Counted from the first letter of the stretch, positions 17,573-26,667 are shown. The stretch is DNA of 64,000 bases from Selenomonadales bacterium 4137-cl (GCA_032334055.1 JAUOZS010000001.1:1834501-1898500); one strand, 5' to 3'. Numbers and translations are program-made. Notes: generated from the letters alone by a model not told the origin.

Positions 17573-20365
17573 CTACAACTGCTTCACTACGGCCGCGCAC
17601 CTTGGGCACAGCGCCGCGTGCTCGGCGTCGGCGCCCACACTCTCGCTGTAGATCCAGCACCGCTCGCACTTCGCGCCGCCGGCCGGCGCCACCGCCACCG
17701 CCAGCGCCAACTCCTCGGCGCGGTAAGCGTCCTGGGGAGCCCGCTGAGTTCCCTCGGTCACCTTCACCTGCGACACGATCAGAATGGTCGCCAGATCGTC
17801 CTTCACCGCCATCAGGTGGCGGTAATCGTCGCCGTCCGCCCACAGCTCGACCGCCGCATCCAGTGAATGGCCGATCGTCTTCGCCCGGCGGGCGTTCTCC
17901 AGCGCCTTCGTGATCTCGCCGCGGAGCGCCAGAATCTTATCCCACTTCGCCTCCAGGCCGGCATCCAGCCAGTCGCGCCGCTCCTGGGGCCACAGCACCA
18001 TCTGCACGCTCTCCGGCATACCCTTGGCCTTCGGCATATGCTGCCAGGCCTCCTCGGTCGTAAACGACAGCACCGGCGAAAGCATCGCCACCAGCGTCAC
18101 CAGGATATCGTACATCGCCGTCTGCGCCGCCCGCCGCTCCACCGAGCCCGGCACCGACGTATACAGGCGGTCTTTGAGGATATCGAGATAAAACGCCGAC
18201 AGATCGACGGCGCAGAAATTGTGCACCGTATGATACAAAAGATGAAACTCGTAATCGTCGTACGCCTTCGTCACCTTCTGGCGCACCCGCTCCAGCCGCA
18301 GCAGCGCCCAGCGGTCGATCTCCAGCAGCTCCTCGTACTCCACCCGGTCCCTGTCGGGGTCGAACCCGGCCAGATTGCCGAGGATAAAGCGGAAAGTGTT
18401 GCGGATCTTGCGGTAAACCTCGGCAAGCTGTTTCAGGATGTCATTAGAAATGCGGATATCGGTCTTGTAATCCGCCGACGCCACCCACAGACGAAGGATC
18501 TCCGCCCCGTACTGCTTGATGACCTCCTGCGGATAAATCACATTACCCAGCGACTTCGACATCTTCCGGCCCTCGCCGTCCACCACGAACCCGTGGGTCA
18601 GCACCGAACGGTAAGGCGCCTGGCCGCGCGTCGCCACCGACGTTAAAAGCGACGACTGGAACCAGCCGCGATGCTGATCGCTGCCCTCCAGATACATCGA
18701 CGTCGGCCATTCCAGCTCAGGCCGCACCTCGGCCACCGCCGCCCAGCTCGACCCGCTGTCGAACCACACGTCCATGATATCCGTCTCCTTGCGGAATTCC
18801 CCGTGGCTGCAGTGCGGGCACTTGAAGCCGGCCGGCAGAATCTCCGCCGCCTCGTACTTCCACCACGCATCCGACCCCTCGCGGCCGAAAAGCTCCTGCA
18901 CCGCGCCGATCGTCTCATCGTTCACCACATGCTCGCCGCATTCCTTGCAATAGAAAATCGGGATCGGCACGCCCCACACCCGCTGGCGGGAAATACACCA
19001 GTCCTGGCGGTCGGCCACCATATTATGCATCCGCTCCTCGCCCCACGGCGGAATCCACTGCACATCGTCGATCGCCGCCAGCGCAGCCTCGCGGAAGCCC
19101 TCCACCGACGCGAACCACTGCTCCGTCGCCCGGTAAATCACCGGGCTCTTGCACCGCCAGCAGTGCGCGTACTGGTGGCGGAGCGACCCCTTGCCCAGCA
19201 GCAGGCCCCGCTGGGCCACCTCCTTCAGAATCGGCACATTCGCGTCCTCCACGAACATCCCCTTGAACATGCCGCCCTCGGCCGTGAACTTACCGGCGTG
19301 ATCCACCGGATTGATCACCGGCAGACCGAACTTGACCCCCGTACCGAAGTCCTCCACCCCGTGCCCGGGAGCGGTATGCACGCAGCCCGTGCCCGCGTCC
19401 AGCGTCACATAATCGCCGGTCACCACCCGCGACTCGCGGTCAAAGAACGGGTGGCTGAACAGCATCCCCGCCAGCGTCTCGCCCTTCATCGGCTCGCCCA
19501 GCAGCGTATACTCGCCGAGCTTATTCGCCTCGGCCACCGTCTTCACCAGCTCGGCCGCCATCAGGTAAACCTCGCTGCCGAACTGAACCCACACATAATC
19601 GAACTCCGGATGAACCGCGATCCCCGTATTCGCCGGCAGCGTCCACGGCGTAGTCGTCCAGATCACGCAGTATACATTCGCGGCATCCACCCCGACCGGC
19701 AGATTGCCCTTATCGTCGATCAGCGGAAACTTAACGTAAATCGAATGCGACTTCTTCTCCGCATACTCGATCTCCGCCTCGGCCAGCGCCGTCTCGCACG
19801 TCGTGCACCAATAAACCGCCTTCAGACCCTTGTAAATGTAACCCTTCTTCGCCATCGCGCCGAAAACGCCGATCTGCTTGGCCTCGAACGACGGATGAAG
19901 CGTCACGTACGGATTGTCCCAGTCGCCCTGCACCCCCAGGCGCTTGAAATCCTCCCGCTGCATATCCAGGCACTTCAGCGCGTACTGCTTGCACTCGCGC
20001 CGCAGATCGAGAGCCTTCAGCTCATGGCGGTTAAGGCCGAGAATCTTGATCGCCGCATGCTCGATCGGCATCCCGTGCGTATCCCAGCCGGGAACGTACG
20101 GCGCGTCGTAGCCGCGCAGCGACTTATACTTCACGATAATATCCTTCAGCACCTTATTCAGCGCCGTACCGATATGGATGCTGCCGTTCGCGTACGGAGG
20201 CCCGTCGTGGAGGATGAACTTCGTCTTGCCCTTTGACGCCGCCAGCTTCTTATTATAAATATCGTTCTTCTCCCAGTACGCCAGAAGCTCAGGCTCCCGC
20301 TCCGGCAAACCAGCCCGCATCGGAAAATCCGTCTGCGGCAAATTCAAAGTCTTGCTGTAATCCAT
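17573..20365 (-). CDS. ileS: isoleucyl-tRNA synthetase
   Basis: 930-aa class I synthetase charging tRNA-Ile. The first signature reads HIGT (residues 64-67) in place of the textbook HIGH; the second is KMSKSLGN. The editing (CP1) domain is present ([12 protein letters not shown]), and the C-terminal zinc knuckle CERC...CPRC is complete. ATG at 20365 follows GGAGG at eight bases; a GTG at 20374 would lie inside that Shine-Dalgarno. Expression is controlled by the T-box leader at 20630-20866. It closes the ylm/divIVA cluster, as in other Firmicutes. Confidence 0.97.
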   Translation of the reverse strand: MDYSKTLNLPQTDFPMRAGLPEREPELLAYWEKNDIYNKKLAASKGKTKFILHDGPPYANGSIHIGTALNKVLKDIIVKYKSLRGYDAPYVPGWDTHGMPIEHAAIKILGLNRHELKALDLRRECKQYALKCLDMQREDFKRLGVQGDWDNPYVTLHPSFEAKQIGVFGAMAKKGYIYKGLKAVYWCTTCETALAEAEIEYAEKKSHSIYVKFPLIDDKGNLPVGVDAANVYCVIWTTTPWTLPANTGIAVHPEFDYVWVQFGSEVYLMAAELVKTVAEANKLGEYTLLGEPMKGETLAGMLFSHPFFDRESRVVTGDYVTLDAGTGCVHTAPGHGVEDFGTGVKFGLPVINPVDHAGKFTAEGGMFKGMFVEDANVPILKEVAQRGLLLGKGSLRHQYAHCWRCKSPVIYRATEQWFASVEGFREAALAAIDDVQWIPPWGEERMHNMVADRQDWCISRQRVWGVPIPIFYCKECGEHVVNDETIGAVQELFGREGSDAWWKYEAAEILPAGFKCPHCSHGEFRKETDIMDVWFDSGSSWAAVAEVRPELEWPTSMYLEGSDQHRGWFQSSLLTSVATRGQAPYRSVLTHGFVVDGEGRKMSKSLGNVIYPQEVIKQYGAEILRLWVASADYKTDIRISNDILKQLAEVYRKIRNTFRFILGNLAGFDPDRDRVEYEELLEIDRWALLRLERVRQKVTKAYDDYEFHLLYHTVHNFCAVDLSAFYLDILKDRLYTSVPGSVERRAAQTAMYDILVTLVAMLSPVLSFTTEEAWQHMPKAKGMPESVQMVLWPQERRDWLDAGLEAKWDKILALRGEITKALENARRAKTIGHSLDAAVELWADGDDYRHLMAVKDDLATILIVSQVKVTEGTQRAPQDAYRAEELALAVAVAPAGGAKCERCWIYSESVGADAEHAALCPRCAAVVKQL

Positions 20366-20445
20366 CCCAGCCACCTCCGTAAAATATAGACCAATAAACT
20401 TTTAACCCCGGCGTCCTTACCGTCCGCTCTCAACATTAATGCGCC

Positions 20446-20624
20446 GCGGCCGTTCAGAAGGCCGTAGATGCAAGGCGCACCGGATAAGCAGACACACAAC
20501 GCTTTAGCGTTGATGTGGTCGCTTATACCTGAAAGGGTGCGAGCGCGCCGCGCCGCGTACTCGGACGTACGCAAGCAAGCGATCTGAGGAGCAACGCAGC
20601 AGATGCGGCCTTATCAACGGCCGC
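20446..20624. repeat. intergenic hairpin repeat, copy C (inside the ileS leader)
   Basis: 179-bp element with arms GCGGCCGTTCAGAAGGCCG and the complement of GGCCTTATCAACGGCCGC. It contains GTAGATGCAAGGCGCACC near the left arm, GAGGAGCAACGCAGCAGATGC near the right arm in family orientation, and the inner hairpin GCGTAC...GTACGC (20555-20572). An extra small hairpin, AACGC-ttta-GCGTT, is specific to this copy. The element lies between the T-box terminator and the ileS ribosome site, so it is part of the ileS mRNA. Confidence 0.85.
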
Positions 20625-20629
20625 CAAAA

Positions 20630-20866
20630 TAAAAGAGCCTCGCCCTAAAAGGGACGAGGTTATCTCGCGGTACCACCCTACTTGCTCACGCCACTTAAAA
20701 CGTCTAACGCCCGTCGCGCGGCGGAGCCTACTGCCTTCGGTCCGCGGCTCGGGAGGGATCTTCGCCCCATCCGTCCTGCCGGGCTTCCACCGCCCCCGGC
20801 TCGCTGAAAAGATAAGGACAGGCTACTGTCTCCGTCATCGCCTTTAGTTATATACGAATACTGTAT
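20630..20866 (-). promoter_or_regulatory. T-box leader of ileS, specifier AUC (Ile)
   Basis: The conserved antiterminator sequence AGGGTGGTACCGCG is at 20666-20679 (minus strand). The competing terminator is CCTCGTCCC...GGGCGAGG (about 20637-20660) followed by T's. The specifier loop reads GAAG-AUC-CC, with AUC at 20757-20759, matching isoleucine. Uncharged tRNA-Ile should stabilise the antiterminator and switch on ileS. Confidence 0.93.
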
Positions 20867-20873
20867 GCACAAT

Positions 20874-20903
20874 ATTATATACGAACGCGTCGCTTTTAGT
20901 CAA
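20874..20903 (-). promoter_or_regulatory. sigma-A promoter of the ileS T-box transcript
   Basis: On the minus strand TTGACT (20898-20903) and TATAAT (20874-20879) are 18 bases apart. The -35 box overlaps the last codons of yggU. Confidence 0.8.
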
Positions 20904-21207
20904 ACTTTACCGTCGCCAGCGCAGCGAAAAAAGCCGCCTTGCCCACGCCGGCCACCCGCACCGTCTTATCCCGGCTCTTCAGCCCGGCCACGATGCTCAC
21001 CCGGCTCTTGGCCACCCTCAGCAGCTCGGCGAACAACGCCGCACACGCGGCGTTAGCTGCGCCCTCCACCGGCGGCGACGTCAGCGCCACCCGGACGGCG
21101 TCCCCCGCCAGGCCGGTAACGGCGGAACGCGACGCGCGCGGCTGCACCCGCACCCGGAAAGTCACGCCCTCCGGCCCCTCTCTTACATCCAGCGCCGCAA
21201 AATCCAC
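20896..21207 (-). CDS. yggU: DUF167/YggU family protein
   Basis: 103-aa small alpha/beta protein. The family marks VRVQPRASRSAV, LTSPPVEGAANAA and the SRVSIVAGLKSRDKTVRV strand are all visible. Function is unknown despite solved structures in the family. GTG at 21207 lies two bases after the divIVA stop, so it is probably translated by coupling. Its 3' end contains the -35 box of the ileS promoter. Confidence 0.88.
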   Translation of the reverse strand: MDFAALDVREGPEGVTFRVRVQPRASRSAVTGLAGDAVRVALTSPPVEGAANAACAALFAELLRVAKSRVSIVAGLKSRDKTVRVAGVGKAAFFAALATVKFD

Positions 21208-21209
21208 CG

Positions 21210-21662
21210 CTAGTTATCGTCCTCTTCCGCTTTCTGCAGCATCTCCAGCTGGGCCTGCAGCAGCGTGCGCATCCGCGTCCGGTAAATCTGGTACTGCTTC
21301 TGCAACTCCTCATACTCGCCATGCAAGCGGCGAACCTTCGACATCGCCTCGTCCACCAGCTTCTGGCCGCGGATCTCGGCCTCCTTGATCTGCAGCTCGC
21401 TCTCCTTGCGGGCGTTCAGCTTAACCTCCTCGGCCGTCTCCTGCGCGATCACCAGCGTGCTGTGGAGCGTATTCTCCATATGCTGGTAATGCTCAAGCTT
21501 GCTGTTCACCCGGTCGAGCGTCTCCTTCAGCTCGATGTTCTCGCGGTACAGCTTCTCGTAATCCTTGACAACCTCGTCGAGAAAGCCGTCCACCTCTTCC
21601 TCACTATAGCCGCGGAAGCCGCGTTTGAATTCTTTGTTGTGAATATCCAGCGGTGTAAGCAT
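21210..21662 (-). CDS. divIVA: DivIVA domain cell-division/polarity protein
   Basis: 150-aa coiled-coil protein. The N-terminal lipid-binding domain MLTPLDIHNKEFKRGFRGYS...VDGFLDEV is typical; DivIVA binds curved membrane at poles and septa and recruits division or sporulation factors. Heptad repeats run from about residue 30 to 145. ATG at 21662 has GAGGAG seven bases upstream; the longer frame to 21788 runs through repeat copy D. The gene is in the conserved sepF-ylmH-divIVA-ileS neighbourhood. Confidence 0.93.
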   Translation of the reverse strand: MLTPLDIHNKEFKRGFRGYSEEEVDGFLDEVVKDYEKLYRENIELKETLDRVNSKLEHYQHMENTLHSTLVIAQETAEEVKLNARKESELQIKEAEIRGQKLVDEAMSKVRRLHGEYEELQKQYQIYRTRMRTLLQAQLEMLQKAEEDDN

Positions 21663-21685
21663 CTTTTCACTCCTCTTTCTTGGGC

Positions 21686-21930
21686 GGCGTCTAAAAAGTC
21701 CATCTGCGTTGTTGCTCCTGCGGGCGCTTGCTAGCGTACATCCAAGTACGCGCGATGCTGTTAAACCCGTCCTCTGCAAACCAAGCATACATACCTGGTC
21801 GCGGAGGAAACGGTGCTACGCGTCCTCGGGCGGCCCGCACATTGCACGAGCGATTATCAACGACTGGCGAAGAACGCTGATAAGGTCGGGGTAATCAGGA
21901 CGTGCATCTGGAGCTTTTTAGCCAGCCGCC
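21686..21930. repeat. intergenic hairpin repeat, copy D (between ylmH and divIVA)
   Basis: About 245 bp, the longest copy. The left arm (GGCGGCGTCTAAAAAGTCCA) pairs with the complement of the right arm (TGGAGCTTTTTAGCCAGCCGCC). The core has CATCTGCGTTGTTGCTCC, CGCTTGCTAGCGTAC...GTACGC and CGTGCATCTGG. Its inner half matches copy A in reverse, with about 60-80 extra bases, so A and D share a longer ancestor. Confidence 0.85.
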
Positions 21931-21960
21931 GGCAACCCGGAGATTTTAGCGCCGATACTC

Positions 21961-22746
21961 CTAAATAAACCTCTTCAAATAAATGCTCGTCCGGCCCTTC
22001 TTCGTCTGGCCGAGGATCTCCACCACCTCGACCCGGCCACGGCCGCGCATCGAGATGACATCCCCCGCCTTGATCGTCTGCGCGGGGCCCTTGGCGTCCT
22101 GCCAGTTCACCTTCACCTTCGCGGCCTCGATCTCCTCCGTCATCTGGCTGCGCGAAGTCCCGTAGCCGGCTGCCGCGATCGTATCCAGCCTGAGCGACGC
22201 CACCGTCGCCCGGATCTCCTTAACCTTCTCCTCGCGGGGCGCAATATCGGCCAGCGCGATCGGCGCTAGCTCCACCGGCGCCGCCCCGATCTTACGCAGA
22301 TTGTCCTTGATAAACCCGGCCAGCGCCGCGTCGCAGACGATCTGGCAGCCGCGGCCGCCCATGACGATATCGCCCACCACCTCGCGCTTCACGCCCAGAG
22401 CCAGCACCGCCCCCAGCACATCGCGGTGGCTGATGCTCCAATAGCGCACATCCACCTCCGCCGCCAGGGCCGCCAGCTCGAAATCCGGCGTGCCGCGAAA
22501 ATCCTCCTCCACAAACGCGGCCCGGACCCGTTCCGCTCCCTGATAGCCGCCGTCCGCCTCCAGCTTCACCCGCGGGTAATGGGCGGCCACCGTCTCGGCG
22601 ATGCTGTAGCCGAAAGGATCGAGAAACTCGCTCACCTTATACCGTCTGCTCTTCAAAGCGCCCTCGGCCAGATCCACCAGCCGCGCGGCCAGATCCGACT
22701 CGCCGCTCGCGCGGTAAAAGCGCAGAATCTTTTCCCGTTCGCTCAT
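21961..22746 (-). CDS. ylmH: YlmH family S4 RNA-binding protein
   Basis: 261-aa protein with a central YlmH domain and a C-terminal S4 RNA-binding domain (about residues 183-245). YlmH is conserved beside division genes in Firmicutes and has been connected to ribosome quality control, where it acts on stalled 50S complexes. The ATG at 22746 overlaps the proC stop in an ATGA arrangement, so translation is coupled to proC. The window also carries rqcH, another member of that pathway. Confidence 0.93.
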   Translation of the reverse strand: MSEREKILRFYRASGESDLAARLVDLAEGALKSRRYKVSEFLDPFGYSIAETVAAHYPRVKLEADGGYQGAERVRAAFVEEDFRGTPDFELAALAAEVDVRYWSISHRDVLGAVLALGVKREVVGDIVMGGRGCQIVCDAALAGFIKDNLRKIGAAPVELAPIALADIAPREEKVKEIRATVASLRLDTIAAAGYGTSRSQMTEEIEAAKVKVNWQDAKGPAQTIKAGDVISMRGRGRVEVVEILGQTKKGRTSIYLKRFI

Positions 22747-23564
22747 TTATGCTTCTGCCCCATCTCGCGCGAGCGCTCCGCCGCCGCCACCACCGCGTCG
22801 ATCAGCGCGGCCCGGACACCCTTTTGCTCCAGCACGTGCACCCCGGCGATCGTCGTACCCGCGGGCGACGTAACCATATCCCTGAGCTTCGCCGGGTGTT
22901 CGCCCGTCTCCAGCACCATCTTCGCCGCCCCGTAGAGCGTCTGCGCGGCCAGCGCGATCGCCGTCTGGCGGGGTAAACCCACCCGCACCCCGGCGTCCGC
23001 CAGCGCATCGATCATCACATATGCAAACGCCGGACCGCTGCCCGACAACCCGGTCACCGCGTCCATGGCGTCCTCTTTCACCGTCACCACCCGGCCCACC
23101 GACGCAAACAGCGCCGCGGCCGTCTCGCCGTCCCGCTCCGTCGCGTGGCGGCCGAGCGCGATCGCGCTCATTCCCGCCCCCACCGCCACCGGCGTATTCG
23201 GCATAACCCGCACGACCCGCAGCTCCGGCAGCATCTCTTCGAGCGCCGCAAGCTTGACCCCCGCGGCCACCGACACCACCAGCGTCGACTTCGCCACCGC
23301 GGGCGCAAGCGTCGCCAGCACCTCGCCGATAACCTGCGGCTTCACCGTCAGGAACAGCACATCCGGCCCGGCAGCGGCCGCCGCGGCCGAATCCCGCGCC
23401 GTCGCCACCGCATACGTCCTGGCCAAATAATCAAGGCGCTCAGCCGCCACATCGCATACCGTCAGCTGCCCGGCCTCGACCAAGCCGGCCTGCAGCATCC
23501 CGCGCACCAGCGCCTCGGCCATCGCGCCGCCGCCGACAAATAAAAACCTCTTATCCTTCAACAT
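22743..23564 (-). CDS. proC: pyrroline-5-carboxylate reductase
   Basis: 273-aa NAD(P)H enzyme making L-proline from pyrroline-5-carboxylate. The Rossmann motif FLFVGGGAMAEAL is at the N-terminus; VRVMPNTPVAVGAGM and the C-terminal substrate loop SGSGPAFAYVMIDALADAGV and MVTSPAGTTIAG are conserved. ATG at 23564 follows AGGAGGACAG. It sits between sepF and ylmH, where other Firmicutes often have ylmG (YggT); here proC takes that position. Confidence 0.95.
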   Translation of the reverse strand: MLKDKRFLFVGGGAMAEALVRGMLQAGLVEAGQLTVCDVAAERLDYLARTYAVATARDSAAAAAAGPDVLFLTVKPQVIGEVLATLAPAVAKSTLVVSVAAGVKLAALEEMLPELRVVRVMPNTPVAVGAGMSAIALGRHATERDGETAAALFASVGRVVTVKEDAMDAVTGLSGSGPAFAYVMIDALADAGVRVGLPRQTAIALAAQTLYGAAKMVLETGEHPAKLRDMVTSPAGTTIAGVHVLEQKGVRAALIDAVVAAAERSREMGQKHK

Positions 23565-23597
23565 CTCTGTCCTCCTGAATCCGGCGGCCAAAAAACA

Positions 23598-24047
23598 CTA
23601 CTGCTTACTGTTCCAGGGCAGGATCATCCGCTCCAGGCTCTCCTCGCGGCTGTTGTAAGCAACATCGACATTATTGGGCGCGCACAAAAAAATATTATTG
23701 CCAATCTTCTGGATCGTCCCCCCGAGAGCATACGTCGTGCCGCTGATGAAATCGATCATCCGCTTGGCCACTTCCTTATCCGTATTCTCCAGGTTGATAA
23801 CCACCGGCTTGCGGTTCTTCAGATGGTCGGCCACATGCTGGGCGTCGTCAAACACGAACGGCTCCACCACCATAACCTTCATCTGCTTGGGTTGGGCTGT
23901 CGGCAAATTCACGATATTCCCACCCTTCTTACCCTTGCTCTCGGGCTCCTCCTGGCGGGGGCGCTGCTGTTGCTGCTGGTCCTCCTCCACCGTCTCCACC
24001 GGCTCGAAAAGACCCAGGCTGCCCCAAACCTTCTCCATAAATTTCAC
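23598..24047 (-). CDS. sepF: cell division protein SepF
   Basis: 149-aa protein. It has an N-terminal amphipathic membrane-binding helix (FMEKVWGSLGLF), a charged Gln/Glu/Lys-rich linker, and the C-terminal SepF core (PFVFDDAQHVADHLKNRKPVVINLEN...AKRMIDFISG). SepF forms rings that bundle FtsZ filaments and anchor them to the membrane. A GTG start at 24047 has GGGGGA six bases upstream, better than the ATG three codons later. Confidence 0.94.
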   Translation of the reverse strand: MKFMEKVWGSLGLFEPVETVEEDQQQQQRPRQEEPESKGKKGGNIVNLPTAQPKQMKVMVVEPFVFDDAQHVADHLKNRKPVVINLENTDKEVAKRMIDFISGTTYALGGTIQKIGNNIFLCAPNNVDVAYNSREESLERMILPWNSKQ

Positions 24048-24061
24048 GACGCTTCCCCCTT

Positions 24062-24757
24062 TTAGTAATGACGCGGACCGAAGATGGCCGTACCCACGCG
24101 CACCAGGTTGGCCCCCTCCTCCACCGCGACGCTGTAATCATTCGTCATCCCCATCGACAGCCACTCGATCGCCGTATTCGGCAGAGCGGCCGCCTTCAGG
24201 TCGGCGTACATCCCATATAGCTCCCGGAAAACCGGCCGGGCCAGCTCGGCATCCTCGTAAAAAGGCGCCATCGTCATCAAGCCGCACAGCCTCAAATGCT
24301 CCAGGCCGCTCACCAGCCTGGCCAGGTCCGTCAAACCGCCGGGCGCTATGCCCGACTTCGTATCCTCCCCAGCCACATTTACCTGGATAAGCACATCCTG
24401 GCGCTTGCCGGCCTTGGCCGCCACCCGCTCCACCTCCAGCGCCAGCTTCTCGCTGTCCAGCGAATGGATCAGCGTGAAAAGCGGCACCGCCTGGCGGACC
24501 TTATTCGTCTGCAGATGGCCGATCAGGTGCCACTCGGCCGGCGGCAGCAGCGCGGCCTTCGCCGTCGCCTCCTGCACCCGGTTCTCGCCCAGCGCCGCGG
24601 CCCCGGCCGCCAGCGCCTCGCGCACCTCGTCGGCGGAGTGATTCTTCGTCACCGCCACCACCTTCACCAGCGGCCCCGTCACCGGCGCTTCCCGCCGGCG
24701 GGCCACCGCAAGGTCGACGTTATGCCTGACGAGAGCCAGGTTTTCGGCGATAGACAT
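24062..24757 (-). CDS. YggS family PLP homeostasis protein
   Basis: 231-aa PLP-binding protein of the YggS/YlmE/PROSC family, a TIM-barrel without known catalysis that buffers PLP. The PLP lysine is K38 in VAVTKNHSADEV, followed by GENRVQEA, WHLIGHLQTNK and the C-terminal LSMGMTNDYSVAVEEGANLVRVGTAIFG phosphate site. ATG at 24757 is seven bases from GGGGG; TTG two codons earlier is too close. It is the first gene of the sepF-proC-ylmH run. Confidence 0.94.
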   Translation of the reverse strand: MSIAENLALVRHNVDLAVARRREAPVTGPLVKVVAVTKNHSADEVREALAAGAAALGENRVQEATAKAALLPPAEWHLIGHLQTNKVRQAVPLFTLIHSLDSEKLALEVERVAAKAGKRQDVLIQVNVAGEDTKSGIAPGGLTDLARLVSGLEHLRLCGLMTMAPFYEDAELARPVFRELYGMYADLKAAALPNTAIEWLSMGMTNDYSVAVEEGANLVRVGTAIFGPRHY

Positions 24758-24837
24758 GGACAAACCCCCTAATATTCCTTTCTATTCGCCCATAAACATA
24801 ATTTTCCTCTTCTAGTCTCTCCTTGACATAAAAAAAA

Positions 24838-24979
24838 CTTACATGAAGATGCGTAGAAAATCCATCTGCGGCGTTGCTCCTCGGATGTCGCGCTCGGCGT
24901 ACGCACCCAAGTACGCCTGCGCGCGCATCCTCCGGCACGCCCTGCATCTGGAGCCTTCTACGCACCTTAACGTGAAGTT
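24838..24979. repeat. intergenic hairpin repeat, copy E (upstream of yggS)
   Basis: Core arms TGCGTAGAAAATCCATCTGC and the complement of GCATCTGGAGCCTTCTACGCA span 24850-24964; pairing can extend outward through AACTTACATGAAG and its counterpart CTTAACGTGAAGTT. The inner hairpin GGCGTAC...GTACGCC (about 24896-24916) is perfect. It separates the division cluster from the AT-rich gene at 25010. Confidence 0.85.
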
Positions 24980-25009
24980 ATGGAAAACGTTATGTAGTGT
25001 TTTCATATT

Positions 25010-25840
25010 TTAATGCAGTTTAATACCAACCTTAGCTGCTTTCGCAATTAGATAATTAACAAATGAAGAGCAAGCACATAGCATGAATAATGAATCTGTT
25101 GCATCAACAGTTGGTTCATCCATTAACTTGTGACGAACTCCCTTCTCGTCACTTGTATAAGCATAAATCTTTTGGAAACCTGCTTCTAATGCACCATGAA
25201 TTGGTACCTTTTCTTTCAATTTTGATATAGCTTCATGTAAATCTGCGCCAGGTTTATTCGCAATTAGACAACATACGGCTTCTACTGCACTTATTGACTC
25301 TTTTATTGAGTTTCTGTAGTCTGGATTCTTCCGGTCGGAATAAAGTTCTAAAGCTCTATGTATATGAGTTTTAACTGCAACTATTGGCGTTTCAAGCGCA
25401 TCGGAAATTGAGACCATTTCACTATTATCAATAATTGGGGTAATCAACTTTTCAATAAATCTATATCCTGCAACTTCTCTTTGTAATACTTTATTTACTC
25501 CTGTAATATATCTTGAAAGTTCTTCGCTACTAGGGTAGTGATTAGCAACAAATTCATGAAAATCATAGATGTCATCCCAATTCGCAGTTTTATGCCTATT
25601 TTTTAGATACTCTTTTGTATCGCCTGTAAAATCTGGCATTTCATCAATTGGTTGTTTGAAAAAGTTTATCCAAAGATTCCTCATTAGGAGTGCTACATAT
25701 ACTCCTCGCCTTTGGTCTAAATATTTTCCGCAAAAATTATCATAAAATATATTCCACAAACTATTTCGTAAATCATCATCCATAGATTCAATTTGAAGTA
25801 CTTTTTCTTTCTTATATCCGTACCTTTGAGAAAAATTCAT
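25010..25840 (-). CDS. AbiJ-NTD4-like protein, probable abortive-infection/defence gene
   Basis: 276-aa protein. The N-terminal part (RYGYKK...IQIESMDDDLRNSLWNIFYD) resembles the AbiJ N-terminal domain 4 found fused to HEPN-type toxins; the C-terminal half, from about residue 150, is helical with RNSIKESISAVEAVC, as in HEPN-like regions. Recognition is from memory of the family, not a search. The gene is strikingly AT-rich, with many ATT/AAT/TTT codons, unlike every neighbour, which indicates recent transfer. ATG at 25840 has GGAGGG seven bases upstream. It stands alone between repeat copy E and a large palindrome. It would act by RNA cleavage during phage infection if the HEPN reading is right. 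Confidence 0.65.
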   Translation of the reverse strand: MNFSQRYGYKKEKVLQIESMDDDLRNSLWNIFYDNFCGKYLDQRRGVYVALLMRNLWINFFKQPIDEMPDFTGDTKEYLKNRHKTANWDDIYDFHEFVANHYPSSEELSRYITGVNKVLQREVAGYRFIEKLITPIIDNSEMVSISDALETPIVAVKTHIHRALELYSDRKNPDYRNSIKESISAVEAVCCLIANKPGADLHEAISKLKEKVPIHGALEAGFQKIYAYTSDEKGVRHKLMDEPTVDATDSLFMLCACSSFVNYLIAKAAKVGIKLH

Positions 25841-25949
25841 TTATAATCCCTCCGCTTGATTCTAAATATTGTCTTTCAATAAAACAATTGTTGTTCCTCC
25901 TTTGCGCTTACTAAAGCACACCAATAGCTCTTAGCATGCAGTTTTCCCC

Positions 25950-26145
25950 CCGGCGTTCATGGGTTCAGCCACCTTCAAGCGAGGCGGCGGCCGCTACTTG
26001 GCGAGAGAGCCGGTAACGGCGACCGGCGCGAGCCACGGACGGCGAGCGAGCCGCTATCGGTCAGGAGACCGTTAGCGGCGTACGGCCAGCCGTCGGCGAC
26101 GAGCCTAGTAAGACCGCCGCCGCAGCGGGTGGTGAACCCATAATG
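25950..26145. repeat. large imperfect palindrome (separate repeat type)
   Basis: About 195 bp. The left end CATGGGTTCAGCCACC pairs with the complement of GGTGGTGAACCCATAATG at the right; GGCGGCGG inside the left end faces CCGCCGCC inside the right. The centre folds as GCCGCTATCGG-N8-CCGTTAGCGGC (about 26050-26079). It lacks the CATCTGC core of copies A-E, so it is a different family. Several open frames across it are by-products of its GC-rich symmetry. Confidence 0.65.
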
Positions 26146-26193
26146 CTGAGGAGAACTACACAAAGCTATCCCATTCTGTGACCCCTGCTCCCC

Positions 26194-26225
26194 GAAACCC
26201 TGCGCTACCCGCGCAGGGTTTCTCT
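26194..26225 (+). terminator. orphan terminator-like hairpin
   Basis: GAAACCCTGCG and its complement CGCAGGGTTTC surround a short loop, followed by TCTT on the plus strand. No plus-strand gene lies just upstream, so it may be a relic or insulate the AhpD-like gene. Confidence 0.6.
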
Positions 26226-26313
26226 TATACCGCCAACACAGCAAGAAAATACAATAATTCCCTCTCCCCGCCTGCGAAAATTGAACCGAACAACTACGAA
26301 GGGAGACAATAAA

Positions 26314-26667
26314 ATGAAAGAACTCGAACAAATCCTCACCCGCCGAGCGGCCAACCGCGAGCGCCTCGAAAAGGAAGCCCCCGACCTTTTCGGCGGCTTC
26401 AACGAACTGATGAAGTACTACTACAAACCCGGCGCCCTCACCCGCCGCGACAAAGAACTCATGGCCGTCGCCGCCTCAGTCGCCACCCGCTGCATCCCCT
26501 GCCTCGGCAACCACCTCAACAACGCCATCGCCGCCGGCGCCACCCGCGAACAAGCCTTCGAAGCCGCCTCCATCGGCGTCGAATTCGGCGGCGGCCCCTC
26601 TTTCGTCGTCGTCCGCGACCACATGCCCGGCATGCTCGACGAAATCTTCGCCGCCAAACAGCCCTGA
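26314..26667 (+). CDS. carboxymuconolactone decarboxylase family protein (AhpD-like)
   Basis: 117-aa all-helical protein of the CMD/AhpD superfamily. It has the redox motif CIPCLGNHLNNAI (CxxC followed by histidine) in the AhpD position, suggesting thiol peroxidase/reductase activity rather than lactone decarboxylation, which lacks the CxxC. ATG at 26314 follows AAGGGAGA; the longer frame starting at 26281 has no ribosome site. The gene is flanked by hairpin terminators and is probably a single-gene unit. Confidence 0.88.
   Translation: MKELEQILTRRAANRERLEKEAPDLFGGFNELMKYYYKPGALTRRDKELMAVAASVATRCIPCLGNHLNNAIAAGATREQAFEAASIGVEFGGGPSFVVVRDHMPGMLDEIFAAKQP

Noticed and set aside
20344..20574. 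76-codon minus-strand frame in the ileS leader
   Set aside because: It overlaps repeat copy C and the ileS start; no ribosome site and no recognisable product.
25860..25915. Second Shine-Dalgarno-like AAAGGAGG upstream of the AbiJ-like gene
   Set aside because: Only a three- to four-codon frame follows, ending at TGA. It may be a relic, but it does not support a gene.
25975..26331. 118-codon frame across the large palindrome
   Set aside because: It is produced by the palindrome itself and its sequence is low in features; no ribosome site.
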